NCBI GenBank assembly: GCA_946480345.1
Contig: CAMLJR010000030.1
Location: forward strand, 1 to 22,568
Direction: 5' to 3'
DNA from: an uncultured Spongiibacteraceae bacterium
GTDB taxonomy: Bacteria > Pseudomonadota > Gammaproteobacteria > Pseudomonadales > CAMLJR01
DNA length: 22,568 nt
The notes beneath the pieces are model-generated. The model saw nothing but the letters and a program-made list of their open reading frames with translations. It did not search any database and was not told where the DNA came from. Made by a program: the position numbers and the translations under genes. Of this stretch, positions 15,694-22,568 are shown piece after piece (the first letter of the stretch is position 1; the number at the start of each line of letters is the position of its first letter).

Positions 15694-18035
15694 ATCGATT
15701 CAATCGTGCGCTACCACTCATCATTTGGCTCTGCTGCCTCATCGTCTGTGTACTGGTGATCGCACAGACGAAATTCGTCGCCGACCTGTCGGCTTTCATG
15801 CCGAAGAATCCGAACGAGCGACAAAAAGTTTTGCTCGATCAGTTGCGCGATGGCGCCATTGCGCGCTTGATCTTGATTGGCATCGAGGGCGGTGACGCCA
15901 GCGAGCGCGCTGCCTTATCGAAACAACTCGCAGTGCAACTGCGTGCGAACCCTATCTTCACCGGCGTTCAAAATGGCGATGACGCCACGCGCGAAAAAGA
16001 CGGCAAATATTTTTTCGAAAATCGCTATTTGCTGAGCCCGAGTGTTGATAAGGATCGCTTCAGCATCGCCGGCTTGCGCGCCGCTATCGGCGACACCGTC
16101 GATGCCATGGCTGGCGATGCCGGCCTGCTCGTCAAACAAATATTGCCGCGCGATCCCACCGGCGAAACGCTGCAATTGCTCGATCAATTTGTCGGCGAAA
16201 ATCAGCCGCGAACCGTCGACGGCGCATGGGCATCGCGCGATGACAAACGCGCATTGCTGGTCGCGCAAATTGGCGAATCAGGGCTCAACACCGATGCGCA
16301 GGCGCGTGCACTCGACATCATCCGCACCACGTTTGCGCAGCTACCAGGACGCAACGCCGACACGCGCCTGGTGATGAGCGGCACCAGCGTGATGTCGGTG
16401 GAATCGCGCAACACGATCGAGGGTGAAATCAAACGCCTCGCGGTCATCAGCATGCTGTTGGTAATCGGCTTGTTACTGCTTGTTTATCGATCGCCATCGC
16501 GGGTCGTGCTGGGATTGCTGCCGGTATTGACCGGGACGATGGCGGGAATTGTCGCGGTCAGCCTGGTGTTCGGACATATACATGGTTTGACGCTGGCATT
16601 CGGTACGACACTGATCGGCGAAGCGGTGGATTACTCGATTTATTTTTTTATTCAGGGTGCCGGCAGCACCGCTACCAAAAACTTCTGGCGAACGATTTAT
16701 CTCGGTGTACTGACATCGATTACCGGTTTTGGCGCACTGTTGTTTTCGAGCTTCCCAGGGCTCGCGCAGTTGGGCGTGTACACGATCAGCGGGCTGCTCG
16801 CCGCTGCGTTGACAACGCGCTATGTGCTGGCGGGGCTGATGCCGAAAGCCATCGATTCGGATCACATCGTTAAAACCGGCAATCTGCTTATCGCGCTCTT
16901 CGAGGGCGCCAAAAAAATGCGCTGGGCGCTTTACGTGATATTGATTGTCGCGTTCGGCTATCTCGCGACGTTCGACGGTACCGTATGGAACCGCCAGCTT
17001 TCCGCGCTCAGCCCAATCTCGAAAAGCGCGCAGAAGCTCGACATGGAACTGCGCAGCGATATCGGCGGCGGCAATATCCGCTATATCGCCAGCTTCGCGG
17101 CGGCCGACGAAGAATCGGCGCTGCAAGGCGCGGAACACGCCGCTAAATTGTTAGAACCATTAATCGAGAAGCGGCTCATCGGCGGCTTCAATTCCCCCGC
17201 TTTCCTGGTGCCGAGCGCGGCGAGTCAACGCGAGCGCCAAGCCGCCATACCCGATGCCGCCACCTTGCAAAATAATTTGCGTGAAGCGCTGCAAACTCTG
17301 CCGATCAAAGAAAATGTGCTCGACGAATTTATCGCCGATGCTGCCGCCACGCGCGCGCGCGCGCCACTGACCCGAGCCGATCTCGCAGGCACATCGGCGG
17401 CAGCATTATTCGACACGTTGTTGATCAAGCGGGCGAACGACTTTCTCGTGCTGTTGCCGCTCACCGCGAGCGGCGATGGTCCGTATGGCGACGAAATCGA
17501 TTTGAATAAAGTTAACGCGGCGTTGCAGGCCGATAGCACCCTGCAATTCACCGTGATCGATCTGCTTGAAGAAACCACTTCGATGTTCGACGGTTATCTG
17601 CGCGAAGCATCAATACTTTCGAGCCTGGGTTGTCTCGCAATCGCAATCCTTTTATTTGCGACATCGCCGAAGCAGCAGGCCATGCGCATTCTGCTGTCGC
17701 TCGGTTGCGCGGTGCTTTGCGTGCTGGCGATATTGCTCGCTTCGGGCACCCACCTGACCATCCTGCATCTGGTCGGTTTACTGCTCGTCGTCGCGGTCGG
17801 TTCGAACTACGCCTTTTTCTTCAATGCGGACGAGCCCGCCGCAAGCTCCGCCATGCAGGCGAAAGTCACCTGCTCGGTAGTTACCGCAAACCTGACCACC
17901 GTGGGAAGTTTTGGCGTGCTGGGTTTTTCGAAGGTACCGATATTATCGGCGATAGGACTAACGGTGGGTCTGGGCGCGTTCCTTGCGCTGCTTTTTTCGG
18001 CGATTTTGGCCAAATCGAAATCTCGAGCCTCCTGA
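15690..18035 (+). CDS. MMPL/RND-type inner-membrane exporter
   Basis: 781 residues with the two-fold RND/MMPL layout. One membrane helix (about 8-26) is followed by a large periplasmic loop to about 248, then a helix bundle (250-385) containing the MMPL signature GEAVDYSIYFF; the second half has a helix at 410-428, a second loop and a C-terminal bundle from about 640. The second-half counterpart of the signature reads VGSNYAFFFN, with Asn where the first half has Asp. These proteins export lipids or pigments using the proton gradient; in APE clusters they are assumed to extract the polyene lipid and hand it to the LolA-like protein. Overlaps LolA by four bases. Confidence 0.9.
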   Translation: MNRFNRALPLIIWLCCLIVCVLVIAQTKFVADLSAFMPKNPNERQKVLLDQLRDGAIARLILIGIEGGDASERAALSKQLAVQLRANPIFTGVQNGDDATREKDGKYFFENRYLLSPSVDKDRFSIAGLRAAIGDTVDAMAGDAGLLVKQILPRDPTGETLQLLDQFVGENQPRTVDGAWASRDDKRALLVAQIGESGLNTDAQARALDIIRTTFAQLPGRNADTRLVMSGTSVMSVESRNTIEGEIKRLAVISMLLVIGLLLLVYRSPSRVVLGLLPVLTGTMAGIVAVSLVFGHIHGLTLAFGTTLIGEAVDYSIYFFIQGAGSTATKNFWRTIYLGVLTSITGFGALLFSSFPGLAQLGVYTISGLLAAALTTRYVLAGLMPKAIDSDHIVKTGNLLIALFEGAKKMRWALYVILIVAFGYLATFDGTVWNRQLSALSPISKSAQKLDMELRSDIGGGNIRYIASFAAADEESALQGAEHAAKLLEPLIEKRLIGGFNSPAFLVPSAASQRERQAAIPDAATLQNNLREALQTLPIKENVLDEFIADAAATRARAPLTRADLAGTSAAALFDTLLIKRANDFLVLLPLTASGDGPYGDEIDLNKVNAALQADSTLQFTVIDLLEETTSMFDGYLREASILSSLGCLAIAILLFATSPKQQAMRILLSLGCAVLCVLAILLASGTHLTILHLVGLLLVVAVGSNYAFFFNADEPAASSAMQAKVTCSVVTANLTTVGSFGVLGFSKVPILSAIGLTVGLGAFLALLFSAILAKSKSRAS

Positions 18036-18046
18036 GGATGAAAGCG

Positions 18047-18838
18047 ATGCGCGCGCGTTATTTTTTTATCACCTGCACTTTGCTGCACGCGCTGGCGATT
18101 GGTTTGCTGCTGTTCGATGTGGCGCTGTGGCACTGGTCGCTCGCGATAATCCTTGCGACACACCTGCTGATCGCCATGACCGGCCTGCTGCCGCGTAGCA
18201 CGCTACTCGGTGCCAATCTTGTGCGGCTTCCTGCCACAGCAGTTGCGCGCGGCGAAATTGCCATCACCATCGACGATGGTCCCGATCCCGAAGTCACGCC
18301 GCGCATTTTGGAAATTCTCGAAGCTTATAACGCGAAGGCGACTTTCTTTTGCATCGGCGAGCGCGCCGAACGTCATCCTGCGCTTTGTCGCGCAATCATC
18401 GCGGCTGGCCACCAAGTCGAAAATCACGGACAACGGCATCGCAATTATTCGTCGTTGTTTGGTCCGCGTGCATGGATGACGGAGATCAGTGCAGCGCAGG
18501 CAACCCTGCATCGCATTACCGGGCGCGCACCGCAGTTTTTTCGGGCAGTGGCGGGATTGCGCAATCCATTTCTGGATCCAGTGTTGCGTAAGCTGGACTT
18601 GCGACTGGCGACGTGGACGCGACGTGGCTACGATACGCGCACCGGCGACGCGGATAAGGTTTTGCAGCGGTTAATAAAAAATCTCGCGGCTGGCGATATT
18701 CTGCTGCTGCATGATGGCAACGCCGCACGTACGCGCAAAGGCGCGCCCGTTATTCATGAAGTCCTGCCGAAACTGCTCGAAAAATTAAACGCACTCAATC
18801 TGAGGGCCGTAACGCTGTGCGATGCATTCAATGATTAA
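18047..18838 (+). CDS. Membrane-anchored polysaccharide deacetylase (NodB domain)
   Basis: 263 residues from ATG 18047, preferred over ATG 18038 because the GAGG site (18034-18037) is then nine bases away instead of touching. Two hydrophobic segments (6-28 and 30-48) anchor it. The NodB domain follows: TIDDGPDPEVTPRILEI with catalytic/metal Asp76-Asp77, metal ligands H127 and H131 in NHGQRH, a divergent motif 3 (FFRAVAGLRNP, where RxPP is usual) and motif 5 LLLHDGN with H222. It would remove N-acetyl or O-acyl groups from a carbohydrate. It starts 11 bases after the MMPL stop and overlaps the methyltransferase, so it belongs to the operon; the substrate may be a sugar head group of the polyene. 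Confidence 0.87.
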   Translation: MRARYFFITCTLLHALAIGLLLFDVALWHWSLAIILATHLLIAMTGLLPRSTLLGANLVRLPATAVARGEIAITIDDGPDPEVTPRILEILEAYNAKATFFCIGERAERHPALCRAIIAAGHQVENHGQRHRNYSSLFGPRAWMTEISAAQATLHRITGRAPQFFRAVAGLRNPFLDPVLRKLDLRLATWTRRGYDTRTGDADKVLQRLIKNLAAGDILLLHDGNAARTRKGAPVIHEVLPKLLEKLNALNLRAVTLCDAFND

Positions 18839-19535
18839 GACGCTACTCGATATGGCGAGCGCACCGTATAAAGCGGCCGGTTACACCCGTTATCAATGGG
18901 TGCGCGGCAAACTGCGCGGTGACCCGATTTTTAAAGCGCTGCTGGAACACACTGTTTTTCCCGATAACGCGCGCATTCTGGATCTCGGCTGCGGAAAAGG
19001 TTTGCTCGCCGCGTGGCTGCTGGCCGCTGAAAAAATGGCGCACGACAACATGTGGCTCGGTGCGACGCGGCCACCGCGAAATCTGAAATTTCGCGGCATC
19101 GATCTCAGCGACAGCGATGTGCGATGCGGCAACAGCGCGCTGACGCCGCTCTACAACGATCGCGTGCAATTGATATCCGCCGATATCCGTTCGATGGAAA
19201 TTCAGTCCGCCGATGCCGTGGTATTACTCGATGTGCTTCATTACCTGTCGCATAACGATCAGGAAAAACTATTCGATAAAATTCGCGCATCTCTCGCAAC
19301 CGGCAGCGTATTGCTGACCCGTGTCAGCGATGCGCGATCGACCTTGCGATCGATGCTGACAAGTTTGGTCGATCGCTGCGTTCTGATCGCGCGCGGTGTT
19401 GGCGCGACACCATTATTTTTTCGCTCGCTGCCAGAGTGGATCGATAGCCTCGAACGTCGCGGATTCACCGTTACCGCAATTCCTGTCAGCCAATCCACTG
19501 CCGCCAACGTCATGCTCGTTGCGCGGCTTCTTTAA
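18831..19535 (+). CDS. Class I SAM-dependent methyltransferase
   Basis: 234 residues from ATG 18831 (ATG 18822 in frame is an alternative); it overlaps the deacetylase end by 8 or 17 bases. The SAM-binding motif I is ILDLGCGKGLLAAWLL (49-64), with an acidic FRGIDLSDSD motif II and VVLLDVLHYLSHNDQEKLFD as the post-motif region. This fits small-molecule methyltransferases. In APE and flexirubin clusters such enzymes methylate the aromatic ring or its hydroxyl; which of the two applies is not visible. No membrane segment or signal peptide is evident. Confidence 0.85.
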   Translation: MIKTLLDMASAPYKAAGYTRYQWVRGKLRGDPIFKALLEHTVFPDNARILDLGCGKGLLAAWLLAAEKMAHDNMWLGATRPPRNLKFRGIDLSDSDVRCGNSALTPLYNDRVQLISADIRSMEIQSADAVVLLDVLHYLSHNDQEKLFDKIRASLATGSVLLTRVSDARSTLRSMLTSLVDRCVLIARGVGATPLFFRSLPEWIDSLERRGFTVTAIPVSQSTAANVMLVARLL

Positions 19536-19549
19536 TACTGGACAAGGTA

Positions 19550-20743
19550 ATGCGCGCTCTCAAATTCACAGCTTTTACCGCGACCAGTGCTATCGGCGCG
19601 GGTTTATCGTCGACACTCGCCGCGCTGGAAACGCAGCGCAGCGGTCTCGCGCCCGCACAGTGGGGCGATCTGGATTTCGATACCTACCTCGGCGAAGTCG
19701 CCGGGCTGGAGACACTCCAGCTCGATGCGCGTTTGGCGCCGTTCGATTGCCGCAACAATCGGCTCGCGCAATTGGGCCTCGAACAGGATGATTTTATCGG
19801 GCGCGTCGAAGCGGCGATAAAAACTTACGGCCGCAATCGTATCGGCGTATTTCTCGGCACCAGCACGTCGGGAATTTTGAGTTCTGAAATCGCCTATCGC
19901 CATCTCGACCCCGACACCGGCACGCTGCCAAAAAATCATGATTATCGGCACACGCACAATTGCTATTCGGTCGGCGATTTCGTGCGCAGCTATTTCGATT
20001 TGAATGGACCGGCGTATGTCATTTCCACCGCGTGTTCGTCGAGCGCGAAAGTATTCGGTTGCGCGCAGCGCTTGATCGATAGCGGCCTGATCGATGCAGC
20101 GATCGTCGGCGGTGTCGATTCGTTGTGTTACACCACGCTCTACGGTTTCAACTCATTGCAATTGATGTCGGCCAACGCCTGCAAACCATTCGATGCGAAT
20201 CGCGATGGCATTTCTCTCGGCGAAGCCGCCGCATTCGTATTGATCGAAAGAGCCAACGAGGTAACAAGCGGCGATATTCTGTTGAGCGGCATCGGCGAAA
20301 CTTCCGATGCGCATCATATGTCGTCGCCGCATCCGGACGGCCTCGGCGCGCAGTATGCGATGGAGGCCGCATTGCGTTCGGCGAATTTAACGATTCGCGA
20401 TATCGATTATCTGAATCTGCATGGCACCGCGACGCCAAGTAATGACGCCGCTGAAGATAAAAGCGTAACGCGGCTGTTCGGTCGCGATACGCCGTGCAGC
20501 TCGACGAAAGGACATACCGGTCACACGCTCGGCGCCGCCGGCGGTTTGGAAGCGGTTATCGCGGCGCTCGCGTTGAAATTCGAAATCATTCCCGGCGGCA
20601 CCGGCACGCAAGAAATCGACCCGCAATTGCATTGCGATTATCAATTCACTAATCGACAACAATCGTTGCGCCATGTAATGAGTAATTCATTTGGGTTCGG
20701 CGGCAGCAATTGCAGTTTGATTTTGTCGAGGGCCGACTTTTGA
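19550..20743 (+). CDS. Beta-ketoacyl-ACP synthase of the polyene system (ApeO-like)
   Basis: 397 residues. The catalytic triad is complete: Cys162 in ISTACSSSAKVFG, His291 in LNLHGTATPSNDA and His325 in KGHTGHTLGAAG. The C-terminal SNSFGFGGSNCSLIL loop is canonical. Residues 100-140 (FLGTSTSGILSSEIAYRHLD and onward) match the APE ketosynthase branch. It is followed after 19 bases by a chain-length-factor-like protein, the arrangement known for the ApeO-ApeC heterodimer that performs the decarboxylative condensations of polyene assembly. AAGG precedes the ATG at good spacing. Distinct from the KAS II-like enzyme at 8862. Confidence 0.93.
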   Translation: MRALKFTAFTATSAIGAGLSSTLAALETQRSGLAPAQWGDLDFDTYLGEVAGLETLQLDARLAPFDCRNNRLAQLGLEQDDFIGRVEAAIKTYGRNRIGVFLGTSTSGILSSEIAYRHLDPDTGTLPKNHDYRHTHNCYSVGDFVRSYFDLNGPAYVISTACSSSAKVFGCAQRLIDSGLIDAAIVGGVDSLCYTTLYGFNSLQLMSANACKPFDANRDGISLGEAAAFVLIERANEVTSGDILLSGIGETSDAHHMSSPHPDGLGAQYAMEAALRSANLTIRDIDYLNLHGTATPSNDAAEDKSVTRLFGRDTPCSSTKGHTGHTLGAAGGLEAVIAALALKFEIIPGGTGTQEIDPQLHCDYQFTNRQQSLRHVMSNSFGFGGSNCSLILSRADF

Positions 20744-20762
20744 TTCTACGCAGGAAGACACG

Positions 20763-21557
20763 ATGAGCGATCTGATTGCGCATATCGACGGTATCGGTTT
20801 GTTCGGCCCCGGCTTGAACGGCTGGCAACATTCGCGACAAATTTTGAGTGGCGCGGTGCCGTTTACCATTGCACCGCTTCAACTGCCGATTGCCGAAGCA
20901 TTGCCGGCAGCCGAGCGCCGCCGCGCGGGCCTGACGGTAAAACTATCGATGGCACTGGGTTTCGAAGCAATTAAAGATGCCGGTGCCGATGCATCGAAAT
21001 TAGCGAGCGTGTTTTCATCGACCGGCGGCGATTGCGAAAACTGCCACAGCCTTCTCACCACGCTCGCGTCCGACGATCGCGCCGTCTCACCGACGCGTTT
21101 TCACAATTCGGTGCATAACGCGCCCGCCGGTTATTGGAGTATCGCGACCGCGTGCATGGAAGCATCCACCAGTTTGTGCGCTTACGATGGCACCTTCGCG
21201 GCTGCGCTGATTGAGGCAGCAACGCAGGCGCACGCGAATAACAAACCTTGTTTAATGGTGGCATTCGATAGCGCGTATCCAGAACCGTTATATTCGTTGC
21301 GTCCGATTCCGCATCCATTTGGAATTGCGATGGTGGTCAGCCCGCAAAAATCCGCGACGACAAAAACCTCGCTTAAAATTGCGCTCAGCGATGCCGATGC
21401 AAATTCCATTGCACAACCGGAATTGGAAGCACTGCGCACAACAATTCCCACCGCGCGCGCGCTGCCATTAATGCAATTGATTGCGCGCGCCGAAAGCGGC
21501 CGCGTCGTCGTCGACTATTTAAATAAACCCAATCTCGTTGTCGATGTGATGCCATGA
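20763..21557 (+). CDS. Beta-ketoacyl synthase chain length factor (ApeC-like)
   Basis: 264 residues, matching the short KS-like N-terminal domain family of APE clusters. The hallmark is PTRFHNSVHNAPAGYWSIAT (110-129), followed by FAAALIEAATQAHANNKPCL and IPHPFGIAMVVS. It lacks the C-terminal half with the two catalytic histidines, so it cannot be a complete condensing enzyme; it is expected to pair with the preceding ketosynthase and set chain length. Cys131 (ATACMEAS) lies where the nucleophile sits in a ketosynthase. AGGA precedes the start; the stop overlaps the next gene by ATGA. Confidence 0.88.
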   Translation: MSDLIAHIDGIGLFGPGLNGWQHSRQILSGAVPFTIAPLQLPIAEALPAAERRRAGLTVKLSMALGFEAIKDAGADASKLASVFSSTGGDCENCHSLLTTLASDDRAVSPTRFHNSVHNAPAGYWSIATACMEASTSLCAYDGTFAAALIEAATQAHANNKPCLMVAFDSAYPEPLYSLRPIPHPFGIAMVVSPQKSATTKTSLKIALSDADANSIAQPELEALRTTIPTARALPLMQLIARAESGRVVVDYLNKPNLVVDVMP

Positions 21558-22039
21558 TCGATCGCGCCTGGATTCTCGCCTCGATTCCGCATCAGGGAAC
21601 GATGTGTTTATTGGACTCGGTGTCAGAGTGGAGCGACGCGCGCATTGTTTGCCGCGCAATTAGTCATCGCGACCGCGATAACCCGCTCGCTATCGATGGC
21701 ATATTAGGTATTGCCGCCGGTGTCGAGTACGCAGCACAGGCAATGGCGGTGCATGGCGCGCTGCTTTCGCAAAAATTAATTCCACGCGATCAACAGCGCG
21801 CTTCCAAAGCAGGCTACCTGACCAGCGTTCGCGATGTGCAATGGCAGATCGAACGTCTCGACGATGTGCTCGACGATCTAATCGTGCAGGCCGAACGCAT
21901 AGCCGGCAGCGATGTTTCGCTGCTGTATCGATTCAGCGTGTCGGCAAAAGAAGAAATATTGCTGACCGGTCGCGCCAGCGTTCTGATCGACGCCGCTTCG
22001 TTATCAAAACATTCCAACACCAACGGCAATCCATTATGA
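21554..22039 (+). CDS. Hotdog dehydratase (ApeP-like)
   Basis: 161 residues. The pattern IPHQGTMCLLDSVSEW (H13) followed by NPLAIDGILG and GVEYAAQAMAVHGALL (E58) is that of the second dehydratase in APE clusters, a FabA/FabZ-like hotdog protein with reordered catalytic residues. It should act with the small dehydratase at 13861 and the following ketoreductase in each extension cycle. Translation is coupled on both sides by ATGA overlaps (21554-21557 and 22036-22039). The C-terminal tail SKHSNTNGNPL is polar and probably disordered. Confidence 0.85.
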   Translation: MIDRAWILASIPHQGTMCLLDSVSEWSDARIVCRAISHRDRDNPLAIDGILGIAAGVEYAAQAMAVHGALLSQKLIPRDQQRASKAGYLTSVRDVQWQIERLDDVLDDLIVQAERIAGSDVSLLYRFSVSAKEEILLTGRASVLIDAASLSKHSNTNGNPL

Positions 22040-22568
22040 AACGCGCCTTAGTCACCGGCGGCAGCGGTGCTATCGGCGCTGCGATTTGTCGCCGCTTAGC
22101 GGCAGATGGCATTCACGTCATTATTCACGCGAACGGCAATATCGCCGGCGCTAAACAATTAAGCGCGGAATTATTGGCGCAGGGTTATTCGGCCGAAGCC
22201 GTTCAATTCGACGTCACCGATGCGAATGCCGTTACGTCGACATTGGAAAAATTGCTCGAACACGAACCCATTCAAATACTCGTCAACAACGCCGGCATTC
22301 ACGACGATGCGGTTTTTCCCGGCATGCGTCGCGAGCAATGGAATAACGTTATCGACGTATCGCTGCACGGTTTTTTCAACGTCACGCAACCGTTGACGAT
22401 GCCGATGATAAGAAGCCGCTGGGGCCGAATTATTTCGATTTCATCGGTGGCGGCGTTAACCGGAAATCGCGGCCAATCGAATTACGCTGCCGCGAAAGGC
22501 GCGATTAATTCCGCAACGAAATCGCTCGCGATCGAACTCGGCAGCCGCGGCATCACCGTCAACGCCAT
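22036..22568 (+). CDS. fabG: 3-oxoacyl-ACP reductase, FabG-type SDR (3' end outside window)
   Basis: 177 residues are visible before the window ends; FabG is about 240-250. The SDR features are complete: nucleotide-binding TGGSGAIG (7-14), NNAG (84-87) and the catalytic Ser137, Tyr150 and Lys154 in ISSVAALTGNRGQSNYAAAK. It should reduce the 3-keto group of the growing ACP-bound polyene with NADPH, as the ApeQ reductase does. The ATG overlaps the dehydratase stop by four bases. The symbol denotes the family; this is the cluster-dedicated copy, not necessarily the housekeeping gene. Confidence 0.92.
   Translation, partial: MKRALVTGGSGAIGAAICRRLAADGIHVIIHANGNIAGAKQLSAELLAQGYSAEAVQFDVTDANAVTSTLEKLLEHEPIQILVNNAGIHDDAVFPGMRREQWNNVIDVSLHGFFNVTQPLTMPMIRSRWGRIISISSVAALTGNRGQSNYAAAKGAINSATKSLAIELGSRGITVNA

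Larger units (their letters stand above)
11756..22568 (+). other. Aryl polyene-type biosynthetic gene cluster, main operon (3' end outside window)
   Basis: Twelve same-strand genes with gaps of at most 51 bases and many 4-base ATGA overlaps. The set (COG4648-like membrane protein, AMP-ligase, hotdog dehydratase, LpxL-type acyltransferase, LolA-like carrier, MMPL exporter, methyltransferase, ketosynthase, chain-length factor, second dehydratase, FabG) matches the core of APE clusters described in Escherichia, Xenorhabdus and Vibrio and of xanthomonadin clusters. Further genes, typically another ketosynthase, probably follow beyond the right edge. Confidence 0.85.

Noticed and set aside
17354..17365. 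Alternating CG run (GCGCGCGCGC) as a special structure
   Set aside because: It encodes part of the exporter in frame and is short; no sign of function beyond base composition.

Overview
The window looks like the chromosome of a gammaproteobacterium of moderately high GC content. The left part carries yrfG, hslR, hslO and pckA in the same relative order as in enterobacteria, next to tex, asnS and an AI-2E-type membrane protein. No rRNA, tRNA, insertion sequence, integrase or CRISPR array is visible. Assignment below class level is not attempted.

Left region (1-8277) is mostly housekeeping. On the minus strand, reading in the direction of transcription, are asnS, a YdiI/MenI-like thioesterase coupled to an exported Rap1a/Tai-domain protein, the tightly coupled stress operon yrfG-hslR-hslO (ended by a GC hairpin), pckA (ended by a textbook hairpin and T-run), and the start of tex at the window edge. 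The space between tex and pckA contains an imperfect ~135 bp palindrome. On the plus strand lie a small helical conserved-looking protein (4425-4670) and the AI-2E family protein (7261-8277).

Right region (8308-22568) is a partial aryl polyene (APE)/xanthomonadin-type biosynthetic cluster, in two divergent arms around a 380 bp regulatory region (11376-11755) holding three imperfect direct repeats with dyad cores. The minus arm has a PAP2-family membrane enzyme and then an ACP - ketosynthase - FabZ-like dehydratase cassette. The plus arm is one tightly packed operon: membrane protein (COG4648-like), aryl/acyl AMP-ligase, small hotdog dehydratase, LpxL-type acyltransferase, LolA-like lipoprotein carrier, MMPL/RND exporter, polysaccharide deacetylase, SAM methyltransferase, ketosynthase, chain-length-factor-like protein, second hotdog dehydratase, and a FabG-type ketoreductase cut by the window end.

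Inferred division of labour: the AMP-ligase loads an aromatic starter onto an ACP; the ketosynthase/chain-length-factor pair, ketoreductase and dehydratases build a conjugated polyene; the methyltransferase decorates the aryl head; the acyltransferase joins the polyene to a lipid or sugar anchor; and the LolA-like and MMPL proteins carry it to the outer membrane. The cluster type is known. The unusual parts are the extra divergent ACP-KS-DH cassette with a PAP2 enzyme, the deacetylase inside the operon, the lack of a glycosyltransferase or thioesterase gene at the usual place, and the repeat array between the arms.
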